Below are positions 1 to 8,164 of a DNA stretch of 33,571 nucleotides, in pieces. The notes beneath the pieces were generated by a model. The model worked only from the letters and a program-made list of their open reading frames with translations, did no database searches and was not told the DNA's origin. The DNA lies in assembly GCF_001890925.1 (NCBI RefSeq), contig NZ_MLCB01000142.1, positions 1 to 33,571 on the forward strand, written 5' to 3'. Every line of letters starts with the position of its first letter. The first letter of the stretch is position 1. The DNA is from Planktotalea frisia. Lineage in GTDB: Bacteria > Pseudomonadota > Alphaproteobacteria > Rhodobacterales > Rhodobacteraceae. The translations under genes and the position numbers were made by a program.

Positions 1-109
1 TCAGACAATTTCCGCGTCATAACCCATGAAAAAATTCGGGTTTTGGGGTAGCAGCGGTATAGATCATAAAAAAAGACGATCTTGAGCAGTAATCGAAAAG
101 GGCAGTTCC

Positions 110-403
110 ATGTTTTCAAAAGTATTCACAGTCGCCATCGCTGCGACTATAGCAATGTCATCACAGGCACTCGCTTGGGGCGATATGTATATGGGTGACG
201 GTACGCATAACCCGAATAGCGTTGCCCCTGTAGCGTATCACGGGCCAAACTATTGCCCAGCTGGCTTGCAGCCTGTTGTTCTGGGCGGGGTCATCTGCTG
301 TGGTACTGCTGCACGCGGCTACACGCCGATGAAGAAACACAAGCACAAACAAACGCACACGCACATGAAGTCACATACGCATACGAAATATCACTCACAC
401 TAA
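110..403 (+). CDS. Small secreted protein with His-rich C-terminal tail
   Basis: A 97-residue protein with a clear Sec signal peptide (hydrophobic stretch at about residues 6-20, likely cleavage after the ALA at 20-22). The mature part has three cysteines (49, 63, 64, the last two adjacent) within a Gly/Pro-rich core. The C-terminal 25 residues are Lys/His/Thr-rich and hold eight histidines (77, 79, 83, 85, 89, 91, 95, 97), mostly in an H-x-H pattern. Such a tail suggests binding of Cu, Ni, Co or Zn in the periplasm; this is inference, as I know no function for the family. The start has a fair Shine-Dalgarno (AAGGG about 7 bases upstream). It stands alone, followed by a hairpin terminator shared with the convergent cold shock gene. 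The bufferin (copper) operon lies 1-3 kb away but on the other strand. Confidence 0.75.
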   Translation: MFSKVFTVAIAATIAMSSQALAWGDMYMGDGTHNPNSVAPVAYHGPNYCPAGLQPVVLGGVICCGTAARGYTPMKKHKHKQTHTHMKSHTHTKYHSH

Positions 404-430
404 TAAGCGTGAATGATTGACGAATTACTG

Positions 431-457
431 AAAGCCCAGCGCCAACGCTGGGCTTTT
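431..457. terminator. Bidirectional intrinsic terminator
   Basis: An 11-bp perfect stem (AAAGCCCAGCG at 431-441, CGCTGGGCTTT at 446-456) with a 4-base loop. The arms themselves supply a T-run on either strand, so it can end both the His-rich protein transcript (+) and the cold shock transcript (-). Confidence 0.85.
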
Positions 458-462
458 GTCGT

Positions 463-669
463 TTACAGAAGCGTCAGATTGGAAGCCATTTCGCGACCAT
501 CGCGACCCTCTTCCATCTCGAAAGAGACTTTCTGATTGTCCGCAAGACCTGTCAGGCCAGAACGCTCTACTGCGGAAATGTGGACAAAAATATCCTTGCC
601 GCCGTCTTCCGGCTCAATGAACCCGAAACCTTTTGTTGTGTTGAACCATTTGACGGTGCCATTGGGCAT
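463..669 (-). CDS. cspA: Cold shock protein, CspA family
   Basis: A 68-residue single cold shock domain, the usual length for the family. It opens with the typical G-T-V-K-W-F-N, then RNP1 (KGFGFI, residues 13-18) and RNP2 (DIFVHIS, residues 26-32). These proteins bind single-stranded RNA and DNA and melt RNA structure, in cold adaptation or general growth. The start is fixed by a strong AAGGAG nine bases upstream. The gene is monocistronic: it runs into the shared terminator on one side and has its own upstream region (670-800), shared with the divergent ArsC-like gene. Which Csp paralogue this is, and whether it is cold-induced, cannot be read here. Confidence 0.93.
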   Translation of the reverse strand: MPNGTVKWFNTTKGFGFIEPEDGGKDIFVHISAVERSGLTGLADNQKVSFEMEEGRDGREMASNLTLL

Positions 670-800
670 GTCCGAAACTCCTTTTTGTATTTATTTAACG
701 AGAGCTTAGCGCTCAGTTTTGAAAATCAAGGAAATCGCGACTGCGAAACATTGACATTTTCGTTACCAGCGCATGATTTGACGTAAAACCGGAGAGTACA

Positions 801-1115
801 ATGAAACTATATGGCCTGAAAAACTGCGATACGTGCCGCAAAGCGCTGAAGGCATTGCCTGACGCTCAACTCGTTGACGTGCGTGCAGATGGGATCTCTT
901 TAGAGCTTTTGCAGGCAGCCGAGGCACAGTTTGGTGCGACGTTGCTGAACACACGGTCTACGACGTGGCGAGGGCTCGATGAGAGCGAACGCGCGCGTCC
1001 TGCGCTGGATTTGTTACAAGATCATCCAACACTCATGAAGCGCCCATTGATCGAAACCAACGGAGCGCTTCACTTAGGGTGGACCAAAGAGGTTCAGGCG
1101 GCTTTAGGCGTCTGA
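801..1115 (+). CDS. ArsC/Spx-family thioredoxin-fold protein
   Basis: A 104-residue protein of the ArsC/Spx/YffB family. The N-terminus has the beta strand followed by C9-D-T-C12, then K-A-L, typical of the YffB-like branch; the middle has T-R-S-T-x-W-R and the end has L-x-K-R-P-L-I-E, both family signatures. Classical ArsC proteins reduce arsenate using glutathione/glutaredoxin, but YffB-like members are mostly of unknown substrate and may act as glutathione-dependent thiol reductases. No arsenic resistance genes are nearby, so I would not call it an arsenate reductase. The start has GGAGAG just upstream. Its 3' end overlaps the 3' end of the convergent doxX gene by 12 bases. Confidence 0.85.
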   Translation: MKLYGLKNCDTCRKALKALPDAQLVDVRADGISLELLQAAEAQFGATLLNTRSTTWRGLDESERARPALDLLQDHPTLMKRPLIETNGALHLGWTKEVQAALGV

Positions 1116-1655
1116 TTTGTTGAACAAGCGATCAAGGGACAGCCAGCCTGCGCCCTTGAACACGATAATTGATAGTGCGAGCACCCAGAACATACGCTGA
1201 TCAAGAATGATGCCATCCGGGATCTGGTCGAACCAAGCGCCAAGCACAGCTTTGTCGTCCCATGCACCGTGTCCGATAAGATCGGTTAAGCTTTGCACCA
1301 CGATGAAGCCGATCATGCCGATCGATGCGAGACGCGCGAACAGGCCAATAATAATCAACACGGGCAAGACGAATTCAGCGACTGTGCCACCAGTGACGAC
1401 GGCCCAATGGAATATCCCAAGTTGGGAAACATCGTAGCCCGCAGCTTCCATCGCGCGTGGGAAAATTTGCGCATAAGCTCCGAGTGAAGGTTGGAAAATC
1501 CCAAAGATGCCATCGCCAAGTTTGGTCAGGCCAGAATTAAAGAAATAGAGCGCCAGCGACGCCGCAAAAGCGAAGCGCGCCGCGAAGGGCAGGGCGTTGT
1601 CGCCATTGCCGATAGGGGCAAGTAAGCGGTCTTGGAGAGCGAAGAGGCTGCGCAT
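1104..1655 (-). CDS. DoxX family membrane protein, last gene of bufferin operon
   Basis: A 183-residue integral membrane protein with about four hydrophobic segments (near residues 25-45, 85-110, 110-130 and 155-175) and the DoxX-like pattern of A-R-F-A-F-A-x-S near the first helix. DoxX proteins are found with oxidoreductase or sulfur chemistry, and a DoxX-type gene is a common last member of DUF2282/DUF692/DUF2063 operons. Its place 27 bases after the DUF2063 gene, with its own AAGGAAG ribosome site, supports membership of that operon. A role in membrane electron transfer or in metal/peptide handling is only inferred. Convergent 12-base overlap with the ArsC-like gene at its 3' end. Confidence 0.85.
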   Translation of the reverse strand: MRSLFALQDRLLAPIGNGDNALPFAARFAFAASLALYFFNSGLTKLGDGIFGIFQPSLGAYAQIFPRAMEAAGYDVSQLGIFHWAVVTGGTVAEFVLPVLIIIGLFARLASIGMIGFIVVQSLTDLIGHGAWDDKAVLGAWFDQIPDGIILDQRMFWVLALSIIVFKGAGWLSLDRLFNKSDA

Positions 1656-1682
1656 TTGGGTCTTCCTTGTCGTCGTATTTGA

Positions 1683-2438
1683 TTATTGGGAGGGGGTAAG
1701 CGCAACAAGCGCACCGGTTTGTAACAACACTCCAAGAAGCGCTGAAAAGTCGAAGTCAGGGTGGCTTTGCTCAATCGTTTCTAGTGCATCGCCAAGCTTA
1801 GTTCTGTTTTGCAAAAGCGTGATCAATTCAGCGCTGCCCTCTGGCATTGCGCGCATTTGCGGATCGAATTCTGGCCGTCCAATCAGCACGTTTTGCGCGG
1901 CAGCGCTCGGTTGGGGCGCGTCCTTGGTCATATTGAACTGCCAAATGTCGAGTACAGGCCAAGAGGATTGAACAATTTGCATTGCAGGCGCGAATAGAAC
2001 CGTGGCGCTTGCGAGGGCTTCGGGTGGCAGTTCCCCGAATATCGCAGGATCAATCGGCGTCGCGTCCGCCGCGTGATAGGCGCGTCGCTGCGCGAGTTCC
2101 AATCGCGCGACATCCGCTAAATAACCGACATGTTGCAGCGGCTGAAAGGTTTCCAGAAACGCAGGGAATTCAGCGCCGTAAAGCATCATACGCGGATCAC
2201 AGGGAGGGTGCGCGCGCACATAAAGACCGGCGAGATTGGCGAAGCTCTGTGGACCAATGAGTTTGGTGACAACGGGAAAACTCTCGCTCAACGCCTCTTT
2301 TAAACTGACGATAACATTGTTGCGGTACACGTTGAAACGTTTGCCTGCGGGTTGTTCCGAACCGTCGGTCAAGCTAGCAGGAACCGCCATCTGTGGATCA
2401 AAGATCGCCGCGCGAAAATCGGTTTGCGTTGTTATCAT
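1683..2438 (-). CDS. bufC: DUF2063 (BufC/HvfC-type) bufferin maturation partner
   Basis: A 251-residue protein of the DUF2063 family. The N-terminal part (about residues 5-95) carries the usual hallmarks: F-R-A-A-I-F-D-P, then the Y-R-N-N-V-x-x-S-L-x-E-A-L motif, then F-P-V-V-x-x-L-x-G, followed by an A-x-x-Y-x-x-x-H-P-P helix. The C-terminal half is a second, more variable domain. In DUF692 systems this protein is the partner that presents the precursor peptide to the MNIO enzyme. Its ATG overlaps the stop of the DUF692 gene by four bases (ATGA at 2435-2438), which implies translational coupling and a matched dose of the two proteins. Family-level identification is firm; the partner role is known from related systems. 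Confidence 0.88.
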   Translation of the reverse strand: MITTQTDFRAAIFDPQMAVPASLTDGSEQPAGKRFNVYRNNVIVSLKEALSESFPVVTKLIGPQSFANLAGLYVRAHPPCDPRMMLYGAEFPAFLETFQPLQHVGYLADVARLELAQRRAYHAADATPIDPAIFGELPPEALASATVLFAPAMQIVQSSWPVLDIWQFNMTKDAPQPSAAAQNVLIGRPEFDPQMRAMPEGSAELITLLQNRTKLGDALETIEQSHPDFDFSALLGVLLQTGALVALTPSQ

Positions 2439-3298
2439 GATGCCAACGCCAATGAAGGCGCAAGCGCGCGTGCGCCGCGTTTGGCTTCGTCAGCTAAAAC
2501 GGGCCAGTCAGGGACGTCCGTGTCCCATTCTATCAAGAGCGGTTTTGGTCCAGAGCGTTCCAAAGTGTAGTCAAGCAAAGCCCAGACAGGATCAGCAATC
2601 TCAGCGCCGTGGCTATCAATTAGCAAGGGCGCGCCGTGATCGTCCGCTTCTTCATCATGGCCGCCAAGGTGGATCTCACCAACCTGCGCCAACGGAAAAT
2701 CGTCAATATAGGCGCGCGCATCGAGTTTGAGGTTCGTCGCAGAGACAAACACGTTGTTCACGTCCAGCAACAATCCGCAGCCCGTGCGCTGTGTAATTGC
2801 ACGCAAAAAGTCGGTTTCGCTCATCGTGCTTTCCGCAAAGGCGAGGTAGCTTGAGGGGTTCTCAAGCAGCATTTTACGGCCCAAGACCTCTTGCACTTGG
2901 TCAATGTGATCTGCGACGCGGTTGAGCGTCTCTTGCGTGTAAGGAAGCGGCAGCAGGTCGTTCAGAAACGCGTTTTCGTGCGAGGACCACGCGAGGTGTT
3001 CGGAAAAGCTTGCAGGGTTCAGCCAATCGCACAGGGTTTTCAGCCGCGCGAGGTGATCGCCATCAAGTGCGCCTTCGCTACCGATGCTAAGGCCGACGCC
3101 ATGAACAGAAATCGGGAATTGCTCAGCGAGATGGCGCAGCTGCGCCAGAGGACGACCGCCCAATCCCATATAGTTTTCAGCATGAATTTCGAGCCATTCA
3201 ACAGGTGCAGGGCTTTCTAGGATATCCGCAAAATGCTGTGGTTTGTAGCCGACACCCGGCGCGTTTGGGAGTTGGGAGGAAGAGCTCGCGTCAAACAT
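2435..3298 (-). CDS. bufB: DUF692 / MNIO enzyme modifying the bufferin precursor
   Basis: A 287-residue DUF692 protein, now called the multinuclear non-haem iron-dependent oxidative (MNIO) family, with a TIM-barrel fold. Visible signatures: G-V-G-Y-K at the start, E-I-H-A-E-N-Y, a V-H-G-V-G-L-S-I-G strand, [21 protein letters not shown], and E-I-H-L-G-G-H; the His, Glu, Asp and Asn residues of these motifs build the iron site. Relatives oxidise cysteines of a partner peptide, in bufferins to thiooxazole rings. I chose ATG 3298 over a possible start at 3337 because AAGGA sits eight bases before it and the conserved protein begins soon after. It lies 59 bases downstream of the DUF2282 precursor gene and overlaps bufC. 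Confidence 0.92.
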   Translation of the reverse strand: MFDASSSSQLPNAPGVGYKPQHFADILESPAPVEWLEIHAENYMGLGGRPLAQLRHLAEQFPISVHGVGLSIGSEGALDGDHLARLKTLCDWLNPASFSEHLAWSSHENAFLNDLLPLPYTQETLNRVADHIDQVQEVLGRKMLLENPSSYLAFAESTMSETDFLRAITQRTGCGLLLDVNNVFVSATNLKLDARAYIDDFPLAQVGEIHLGGHDEEADDHGAPLLIDSHGAEIADPVWALLDYTLERSGPKPLLIEWDTDVPDWPVLADEAKRGARALAPSLALAS

Positions 3299-3357
3299 GT
3301 CAGGTGTCCTTGGTCTGTGTAGGGCGCATGATAGCATGCACCCTACCGTATTTCAGC

Positions 3358-3648
3358 TTACGCTGGCAGGTCGCGGTTCAGTTCTTTCAAAGAACCCATG
3401 CGATCACCTGGGACGTCCATTGTTTCGCATGTGCCTGCGTCAACGAGTGTCCATGCGTTGCCCTGATAATCCACTGTGGATGTACCTGCGCATGTTGTGC
3501 CTGCACCCGCGGCACAGTCGTTTTTACCGGCAAGGGACACACCGAAGCATTTCTCTTTGCCTGCAGCGGAGACTGTCGTCACTGTGGTTGCTGTGAAAGA
3601 AGCTGCAACTGCGCCTGCGACTGCGAGTGTTTTGAGTGTGTTGGACAT
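3358..3648 (-). CDS. bufA1: DUF2282 bufferin precursor (four-Cys RiPP-type peptide)
   Basis: A 96-residue precursor with a Sec signal peptide (hydrophobic core about residues 5-27, likely cleavage near S-A-A at 27-29). The mature part is small and carries four cysteines at 34, 45, 53 and 74 in the family pattern K-C-F-G-V, K-N-D-C-A-A-G, T-C-A-G-T-S, G-T-C-E. In the bufferins the central pair is known to be oxidised by the MNIO partner so that the secreted peptide binds copper. The ATG at 3648 is preferred because AAAGGAA lies 7-8 bases upstream and the signal peptide starts here; a longer reading frame to 3765 has no support. First gene of the operon, with about 180 bases of upstream sequence. 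A weak ECF-sigma-like pair (CTAACG near 3771-3776, CGCG about 16 bases further on) may be its promoter. Confidence 0.92.
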   Translation of the reverse strand: MSNTLKTLAVAGAVAASFTATTVTTVSAAGKEKCFGVSLAGKNDCAAGAGTTCAGTSTVDYQGNAWTLVDAGTCETMDVPGDRMGSLKELNRDLPA

Positions 3649-3830
3649 GATGTGTTCCTTTAAAGTTGATGTCGTTATCTTGTTTCGTCTTGCGCCTTTT
3701 CTGGCGACTGAAATCAACCTAGCCTTCGAAGCATAACGAAATCCACTCACGCGTCCGTGTGTCACGCTCCCGTTAGGAACTTATGGTCCGATGTGAGGCT
3801 GAATTTAGTTCAAACCTTTACAAAAAAGGG

Positions 3831-3856
3831 AAAGCCCGCCGATCGGGGCGGGCTTT
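3831..3856 (-). terminator. Intrinsic terminator of thrS
   Basis: A 10-bp perfect stem (AAAGCCCGCC at 3831-3840 with GGCGGGCTTT at 3847-3856). Read on the minus strand, the arm ending in TTT is followed by CCC and a run of six T, placed just after the thrS stop codon. It also insulates the bufferin operon promoter from thrS read-through. Confidence 0.85.
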
Positions 3857-3888
3857 GTTGCAATATTTTTGGGCGAAATGGGCAAATG

Positions 3889-5835
3889 TTACAGTTTGTC
3901 TGGTGGGGTAGCTTCCAGTGAAAGTGCGGATATTACAGAATCCAGCGCTTCTACCTTGGTTTGCTTCTCACCAAGGCGTCTGACGGTCACGGTACGCTCT
4001 TCCACTTCGCGCGCACCGACGGCTAGGATTACAGGAACCTTGCCGACAGAGTGCTCGCGCACCTTATAATTGATCTTTTCGTTGCGAATATCCGCTTCTG
4101 CGCGCACGCCTGCTGCGTTGAGGGCCGCAACGACTTCATAGACGTAATTATCTGCATCCGAAATGATCGAGGCTACGACCACCTGACGCGGGGCAATCCA
4201 AAACGGTAGTTTGCCTGCGTGGGATTCGATCAAAATGCCAATGAAACGCTCGAACGAGCCAAGTGTTGCGCGGTGCAGCATCACAGGGCGGTGCTTGTCA
4301 CCATCCGCGCCAATGTAGCTCGCATCCAAACGTTCAGGCAGAACAAAGTCCACCTGATGCGTGCCGCATTGCCAGTCACGACCAATCGCGTCCGTGAGAA
4401 CGAATTCAAGCTTTGGACCATAGAAAGCCCCTTCGCCCGGGTTCATCTCAGGCTCGATCCCAGCTGCGCGAGTTGCTTTCAGCAAAGCCTCTTCGGCCTT
4501 GTCCCAGACTTCGTCCGAGCCGGAGCGCTTTTCTGGACGATCCGAAAACTTCACACGGAACTCTTCAAAACCGAGGTCTTTGTAAACGCCAGAGAGGAAG
4601 TCAATGTAAACCGCAGTCTCTGATTCAATCTGATCTTCGCGGCAGAAGATGTGGCCATCGTCTTGCGTGAACCCGCGCACACGCATGATACCATGTAAGG
4701 CACCTGACGGTTCATAGCGATTACACGAGCCAAACTCCGCCATTCGCAAAGGCAGGTCGCGGTAGGATTTCAGACCTTGGTTAAAGATTTGCACGTGGCA
4801 GGGGCAGTTCATCGGTTTCAGAGCATTCACAGCTTTTTCGCGTGCGTGCTCTTCATCGACTTCAACGATGAACATGTTCTCTTGGTATTTCTCCCAGTGC
4901 CCTGACTGTTCCCACAGCTTGCGATCCACCACCTGAGGCGTGTTTACCTCAACATAACCACCCGCATATTGTTTGCGGCGCATGTAGTCTTGAAGCTCGG
5001 TGTAGATGCGCCAGCCGTTTGGATGCCAGAAGATTTGGCCGGGGGCCTCTTCTTGCATATGAAACAGGTTCATCTCACGCCCCAGCTTGCGGTGGTCACG
5101 TTTTGCCGCTTCTTCAAGCATGTGCATATGCGCTTTGAGCTGTTCTTTGTTCAAGAACGCACAGCCATAAATACGCTGCAACATCGCGCGATCACTATCG
5201 CCGCGCCAGTACGCACCAGCGATGCTCATCAGTTTGAAGCTATCACCCGGAACTTGCCCAGTATGCTGCAAATGCGGACCACGACACAGGTCCTGCCACT
5301 CGCCATGCCAATACATGCGCAGGGGCTCGTCGCCCGGAATGGCGTCGATCAACTCGACCTTATAAGGTTCGCCATTATCTTCGTAATGCTTCACAGCACG
5401 CGCGCGATCCCAAACTTCAGTGCGCACAGCGTCGCGTGCATTAATGATTTCTTTCATCTTCTTCTCGATGACACCCAAATCTTCAGGTGTGAATGGATCT
5501 TTGCGATCAAAGTCATAGTACCAGCCATCTTTGATGACAGGTCCGATGGTGACTTTGACGTCTGGCCAAATCTCTTGCACGGCGCGCGCCATGATATGCG
5601 CGAGGTCGTGACGCACCAACTCAAGTGCTGCCGCTTCGTCCTTCATGGCGTTCAAGGCAATGCTGCTGTCGCTCTCGATCGGCCACTGCAAATCCCAATG
5701 CGCGCCATTTACAGTTGCGCTGATCGCTTTTTTGCGAAGCGAGCTGGAAATATCCGCCGCAACATCAGCCGCAGTGATACCGCGCGCGTACTTGCGTTGA
5801 TTGCCATCGGGGAAGGTAAGGGTGACGTTAGCCAT
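3889..5835 (-). CDS. thrS: Threonyl-tRNA synthetase
   Basis: A 648-residue full-length class II threonyl-tRNA synthetase, which charges tRNA-Thr with threonine in the cytoplasm. Domains in order: TGS domain (about 1-60), second editing domain with H-D-L-A-H (76-80) and C184 next to G-P-H, catalytic core (about 250-545) with M-N-C-P-C-H (342-347; its first Cys is a zinc ligand), motif 2 around R373-Y-E-P-S-G, motif 3 [11 protein letters not shown] (521-531), and the C-terminal anticodon-binding domain. ATG 5835 is chosen over an in-frame ATG at 5982 because AGGAG stands seven bases before it and the TGS domain begins immediately. Monocistronic, ended by the hairpin at 3831-3856. Confidence 0.97.
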   Translation of the reverse strand: MANVTLTFPDGNQRKYARGITAADVAADISSSLRKKAISATVNGAHWDLQWPIESDSSIALNAMKDEAAALELVRHDLAHIMARAVQEIWPDVKVTIGPVIKDGWYYDFDRKDPFTPEDLGVIEKKMKEIINARDAVRTEVWDRARAVKHYEDNGEPYKVELIDAIPGDEPLRMYWHGEWQDLCRGPHLQHTGQVPGDSFKLMSIAGAYWRGDSDRAMLQRIYGCAFLNKEQLKAHMHMLEEAAKRDHRKLGREMNLFHMQEEAPGQIFWHPNGWRIYTELQDYMRRKQYAGGYVEVNTPQVVDRKLWEQSGHWEKYQENMFIVEVDEEHAREKAVNALKPMNCPCHVQIFNQGLKSYRDLPLRMAEFGSCNRYEPSGALHGIMRVRGFTQDDGHIFCREDQIESETAVYIDFLSGVYKDLGFEEFRVKFSDRPEKRSGSDEVWDKAEEALLKATRAAGIEPEMNPGEGAFYGPKLEFVLTDAIGRDWQCGTHQVDFVLPERLDASYIGADGDKHRPVMLHRATLGSFERFIGILIESHAGKLPFWIAPRQVVVASIISDADNYVYEVVAALNAAGVRAEADIRNEKINYKVREHSVGKVPVILAVGAREVEERTVTVRRLGEKQTKVEALDSVISALSLEATPPDKL

Positions 5836-6124
5836 ATCGGCGCTCCTCGTCAGTTTGGCGCCTACGAAAGCGCCCGGTTGCGGGTTTGTGCTATTTGCAC
5901 CGCCTCTATGGCCCTGCGCGGGAATCACGTCAAGTCGGCTAAGTGTTTGATTGCGTGCAAAAGTATGCAGTGTTGTATGCAAATGAATACTTCGAATGGT
6001 GAAGTAAGCTCATGTTTTCAATGAATATTATTGTGGGTGTTGGGGGTTGAGATCGCTTGAACAGGCCTGATATGCTTAAGAAACGACAAGAAACACCTCA
6101 TTTCGGACATGCTGGAGCATTAAT
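5836..6124. other. Intergenic region between divergent thrS and a small conserved gene
   Basis: Nearly 290 bases that must hold the promoters for thrS (minus) and the 74-residue protein (plus). I see no convincing open frame, T-box-like leader, strong hairpin or repeat. An in-frame extension of thrS across part of it is open but lacks protein-like features. Confidence 0.5.
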
Positions 6125-6349
6125 ATGCCACGTTACAACACACAATTTGAATTGACTGTTGAAGACCTCGACGTGATCGAAAGCGCGCTGCGCGAAGTGA
6201 AGACCAATTTGCGCAATGACGCGCTTGCGGCGAACACCGACAATGCCCCAAATTGTGACGAAGTGAGCCAGATCCACGATCTGTTGGGCCGTCTGCACAA
6301 TCAAAAGGTTTTCTACCGCCCCAAGAGCGGCACATATATCAGCGGCTAA
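6125..6349 (+). CDS. Small conserved hypothetical protein
   Basis: A 74-residue, charged, mostly helical protein without signal peptide or membrane segment. The middle (about 10-35) looks like one long amphipathic helix with E-D-L-D-V-I-E-S-A-L-R, and the end has the sequence F-Y-R-P-K. I recognise it as the sort of small protein common in Rhodobacteraceae, but no function is known to me. It is cytoplasmic by inference. It stands at the head of a long plus-strand run, 68 bases before an alpha/beta hydrolase, and could share its transcript. Codon use resembles the neighbours, which supports a real gene. Confidence 0.7.
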   Translation: MPRYNTQFELTVEDLDVIESALREVKTNLRNDALAANTDNAPNCDEVSQIHDLLGRLHNQKVFYRPKSGTYISG

Positions 6350-6417
6350 CCTCGGGTTGCCCTTGCGAAAGCAAGTGTGTCTCAGCATGATCGTGTTCAA
6401 CCTTGAGGGAGGGCACG

Positions 6418-7170
6418 ATGGCATTTCTTGAAACGGCGCAGAGGCGCAAGCTGGCATATGAAAAGACCGACGGTTCTGGGCCAACGGTGGTTTTCTTAGG
6501 CGGTCTCAAGTCTGATATGCAAGGCACCAAAGCCATCCATCTCGAGGATTGGGCCATCGCCAAAGGGCGCGCTTTCTTGCGGTTTGACTACTCTGGCCAC
6601 GGCGAAAGCTCGGGCACATTCACAGACGGATGCATTGGTGATTGGGCGCAAGACACCGCTCAAGCGCTCGACAAACTCACCGACGGCCCACTCATCCTAG
6701 TCGGGTCTTCCATGGGGGGCTGGCAGGCATTATTGGCCGCAAAACGCAGCCCCGAGCGGATCGCGGGGCTTGTCACTATCGCTGCTGCTCCTGATTTTAC
6801 CGAAGATAGTATGTGGGCTGGGTTCGATGACGCGCAACGCGCTGAGCTCGAAAACAAAGGCCAAGTCGCGTTGCCCTCGGACTATGGCGAACCCTACATC
6901 ATCACCAAACGAATGATCGAAGATGGACGCAATCAGCTCGTGCTGCGCGACCCATTGGAGCTACCGTTCCCGACGCGTTTCTTGCAAGGCTCAGCCGACG
7001 AAGACGTTGATATGTCTGTCGCCTTGAGGCTTTTGTCTCATGCGAGCGGATCGGATATGCGCCTTACTCTTGTGGATGGCGCAGATCATCGTTTTTCCGA
7101 CAACGCCTGTTTGGCTCTGATCGAGCAAGCTGTAGAAGAGGTTATTAAGGCGGGGGAGAACACGTTGTGA
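6418..7170 (+). CDS. Alpha/beta hydrolase, ABHD10-like thioesterase type
   Basis: A 250-residue serine hydrolase. The Ser nucleophile is in G-S-S98-M-G-G, the acid is one of D194-D198 in S-A-D-E-D-V-D, and the base is H224 in G-A-D-H-R-F. The N-terminal half (F-L-G-G-L-K-S-D-M-x-G-T-K-A and R-F-D-Y-S-G-H-G-x-S-x-G) resembles ABHD10, a thioesterase/carboxylesterase that removes acyl groups from proteins and glucuronides. That similarity is from memory, and the substrate is not readable. ATG 6418 is preferred to a start five codons upstream because GAGGGAGGG directly precedes it. The stop overlaps the GTG start of the next gene by four bases, so the two are translationally coupled. Confidence 0.88.
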   Translation: MAFLETAQRRKLAYEKTDGSGPTVVFLGGLKSDMQGTKAIHLEDWAIAKGRAFLRFDYSGHGESSGTFTDGCIGDWAQDTAQALDKLTDGPLILVGSSMGGWQALLAAKRSPERIAGLVTIAAAPDFTEDSMWAGFDDAQRAELENKGQVALPSDYGEPYIITKRMIEDGRNQLVLRDPLELPFPTRFLQGSADEDVDMSVALRLLSHASGSDMRLTLVDGADHRFSDNACLALIEQAVEEVIKAGENTL

Positions 7171-8153
7171 ACACACTTTTCAAGTGGATCGGCCGGGGCG
7201 TTCTGGTTCTTGTCTTTTTGATCGCAGGACTTGCTTTGTTCGGCCCGCGCGAAAACGTCGACTTAACTGCTACCTTCGATCCTGCACTCTTGGGCGAAGA
7301 TATTGACGCCTACTTCGAGGCTGAAGAAAGCAAGTTTAGCGATATCGTTGAGGGCACACAAAAACGCGTCATCTGGGCGGGAGACGCAGGTGCAAAAACG
7401 CCCGTCTCAGTCCTCTATATCCACGGCTTCTCTGCGACCTCTGAAGAGATCAGACCGGTTCCAGACAAAGTCGCGGAGGCACTTGGTGCAAACCTTGTCT
7501 TTGGACGTCTAGCAGGGCACGGCCGCAGCGGTGATGCGATGGCAGAACCAACCGCTGCCGATTGGATGCGCGACACTGCCGAAGCTTTGGCCGCTGCGCG
7601 TGCAGTAGGTGAACAGGTGATCATCATCTCAACCTCCACTGGGGGCACTTTGGTTGCAGCCGCTGCTTTGCGCGATGACTTGATGGAGAACGTCGCAGGC
7701 GCGGTGTTTGTGTCGCCAAATTTCGCGCTCAACTCACCCTCAGCCGTGATCCTGACATGGCCTGCTGTGCGGTGGTGGGGGCCGGTTGTAGCGGGCGCCG
7801 AGCGCAGTTTTGAAACGCAAAACGAGGGCCACGCCGCCTATTGGACCAACAGCTACCCAACCGTCGCTTTGATGCCTATGGCGGCTTTGGTAAAAGCGGT
7901 TGATGGGCTTGATCTTGGCGAAGCCAAACTCCCCGCGCTCTTTATGATTTCGGATCAGGACAAAGTCGTTAGCCCCACGAAGAACCGTGAAGTTGCGGAG
8001 GAGTGGGGCGGCGACAGCACGCTAGAAATTCTTACCATGGGCGAGGGCGATGATCCTTACAGTCATGTTATTGCTGGGGATATCCTCTCACCTGGTCAAA
8101 CAGAAGGTGCCGCGCAAGCGATGATTGAATGGGCGCAGAGCGTCCTGAAGTAA
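7167..8153 (+). CDS. Membrane-anchored alpha/beta hydrolase
   Basis: A 328-residue protein starting with GTG inside the stop of the preceding gene (GTGA, 7167-7170). Residues 8-27 form one hydrophobic segment with a positive N-terminal end, a membrane anchor or uncleaved signal, so the catalytic domain should face the periplasm. The hydrolase core has the oxyanion strand Y-I-H-G-F (84-88), a G-H-G-R-S-G turn, a nucleophile elbow S-T-S157-T-G-G, an acid in S-D-Q-D-K, and a late His in Y-S-H. In the elbow the usual first Gly is Ser, a tolerated variant. Likely a carboxylesterase or lipase on small lipids. It is followed immediately by the VOC gene. Confidence 0.86.
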   Translation: MNTLFKWIGRGVLVLVFLIAGLALFGPRENVDLTATFDPALLGEDIDAYFEAEESKFSDIVEGTQKRVIWAGDAGAKTPVSVLYIHGFSATSEEIRPVPDKVAEALGANLVFGRLAGHGRSGDAMAEPTAADWMRDTAEALAAARAVGEQVIIISTSTGGTLVAAAALRDDLMENVAGAVFVSPNFALNSPSAVILTWPAVRWWGPVVAGAERSFETQNEGHAAYWTNSYPTVALMPMAALVKAVDGLDLGEAKLPALFMISDQDKVVSPTKNREVAEEWGGDSTLEILTMGEGDDPYSHVIAGDILSPGQTEGAAQAMIEWAQSVLK

Positions 8154-8164
8154 GGAGAAAAACG

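Noticed and set aside
1-109. Possible end of a gene at the left edge (plus-strand frame closing at 49-51) and a weak AACCC/GGGTT hairpin near 21-43
   Set aside because: Too short to judge; several frames close here and none looks clearly like protein.
801-1115. Arsenate reductase function for the ArsC-family protein
   Set aside because: The sequence fits the YffB/Spx-like branch, and no arsenic resistance genes (regulator, ArsB/Acr3 pump) are nearby.
4969-6024. 351-codon plus-strand frame across thrS
   Set aside because: Entirely antisense to a well-conserved synthetase; no motifs.
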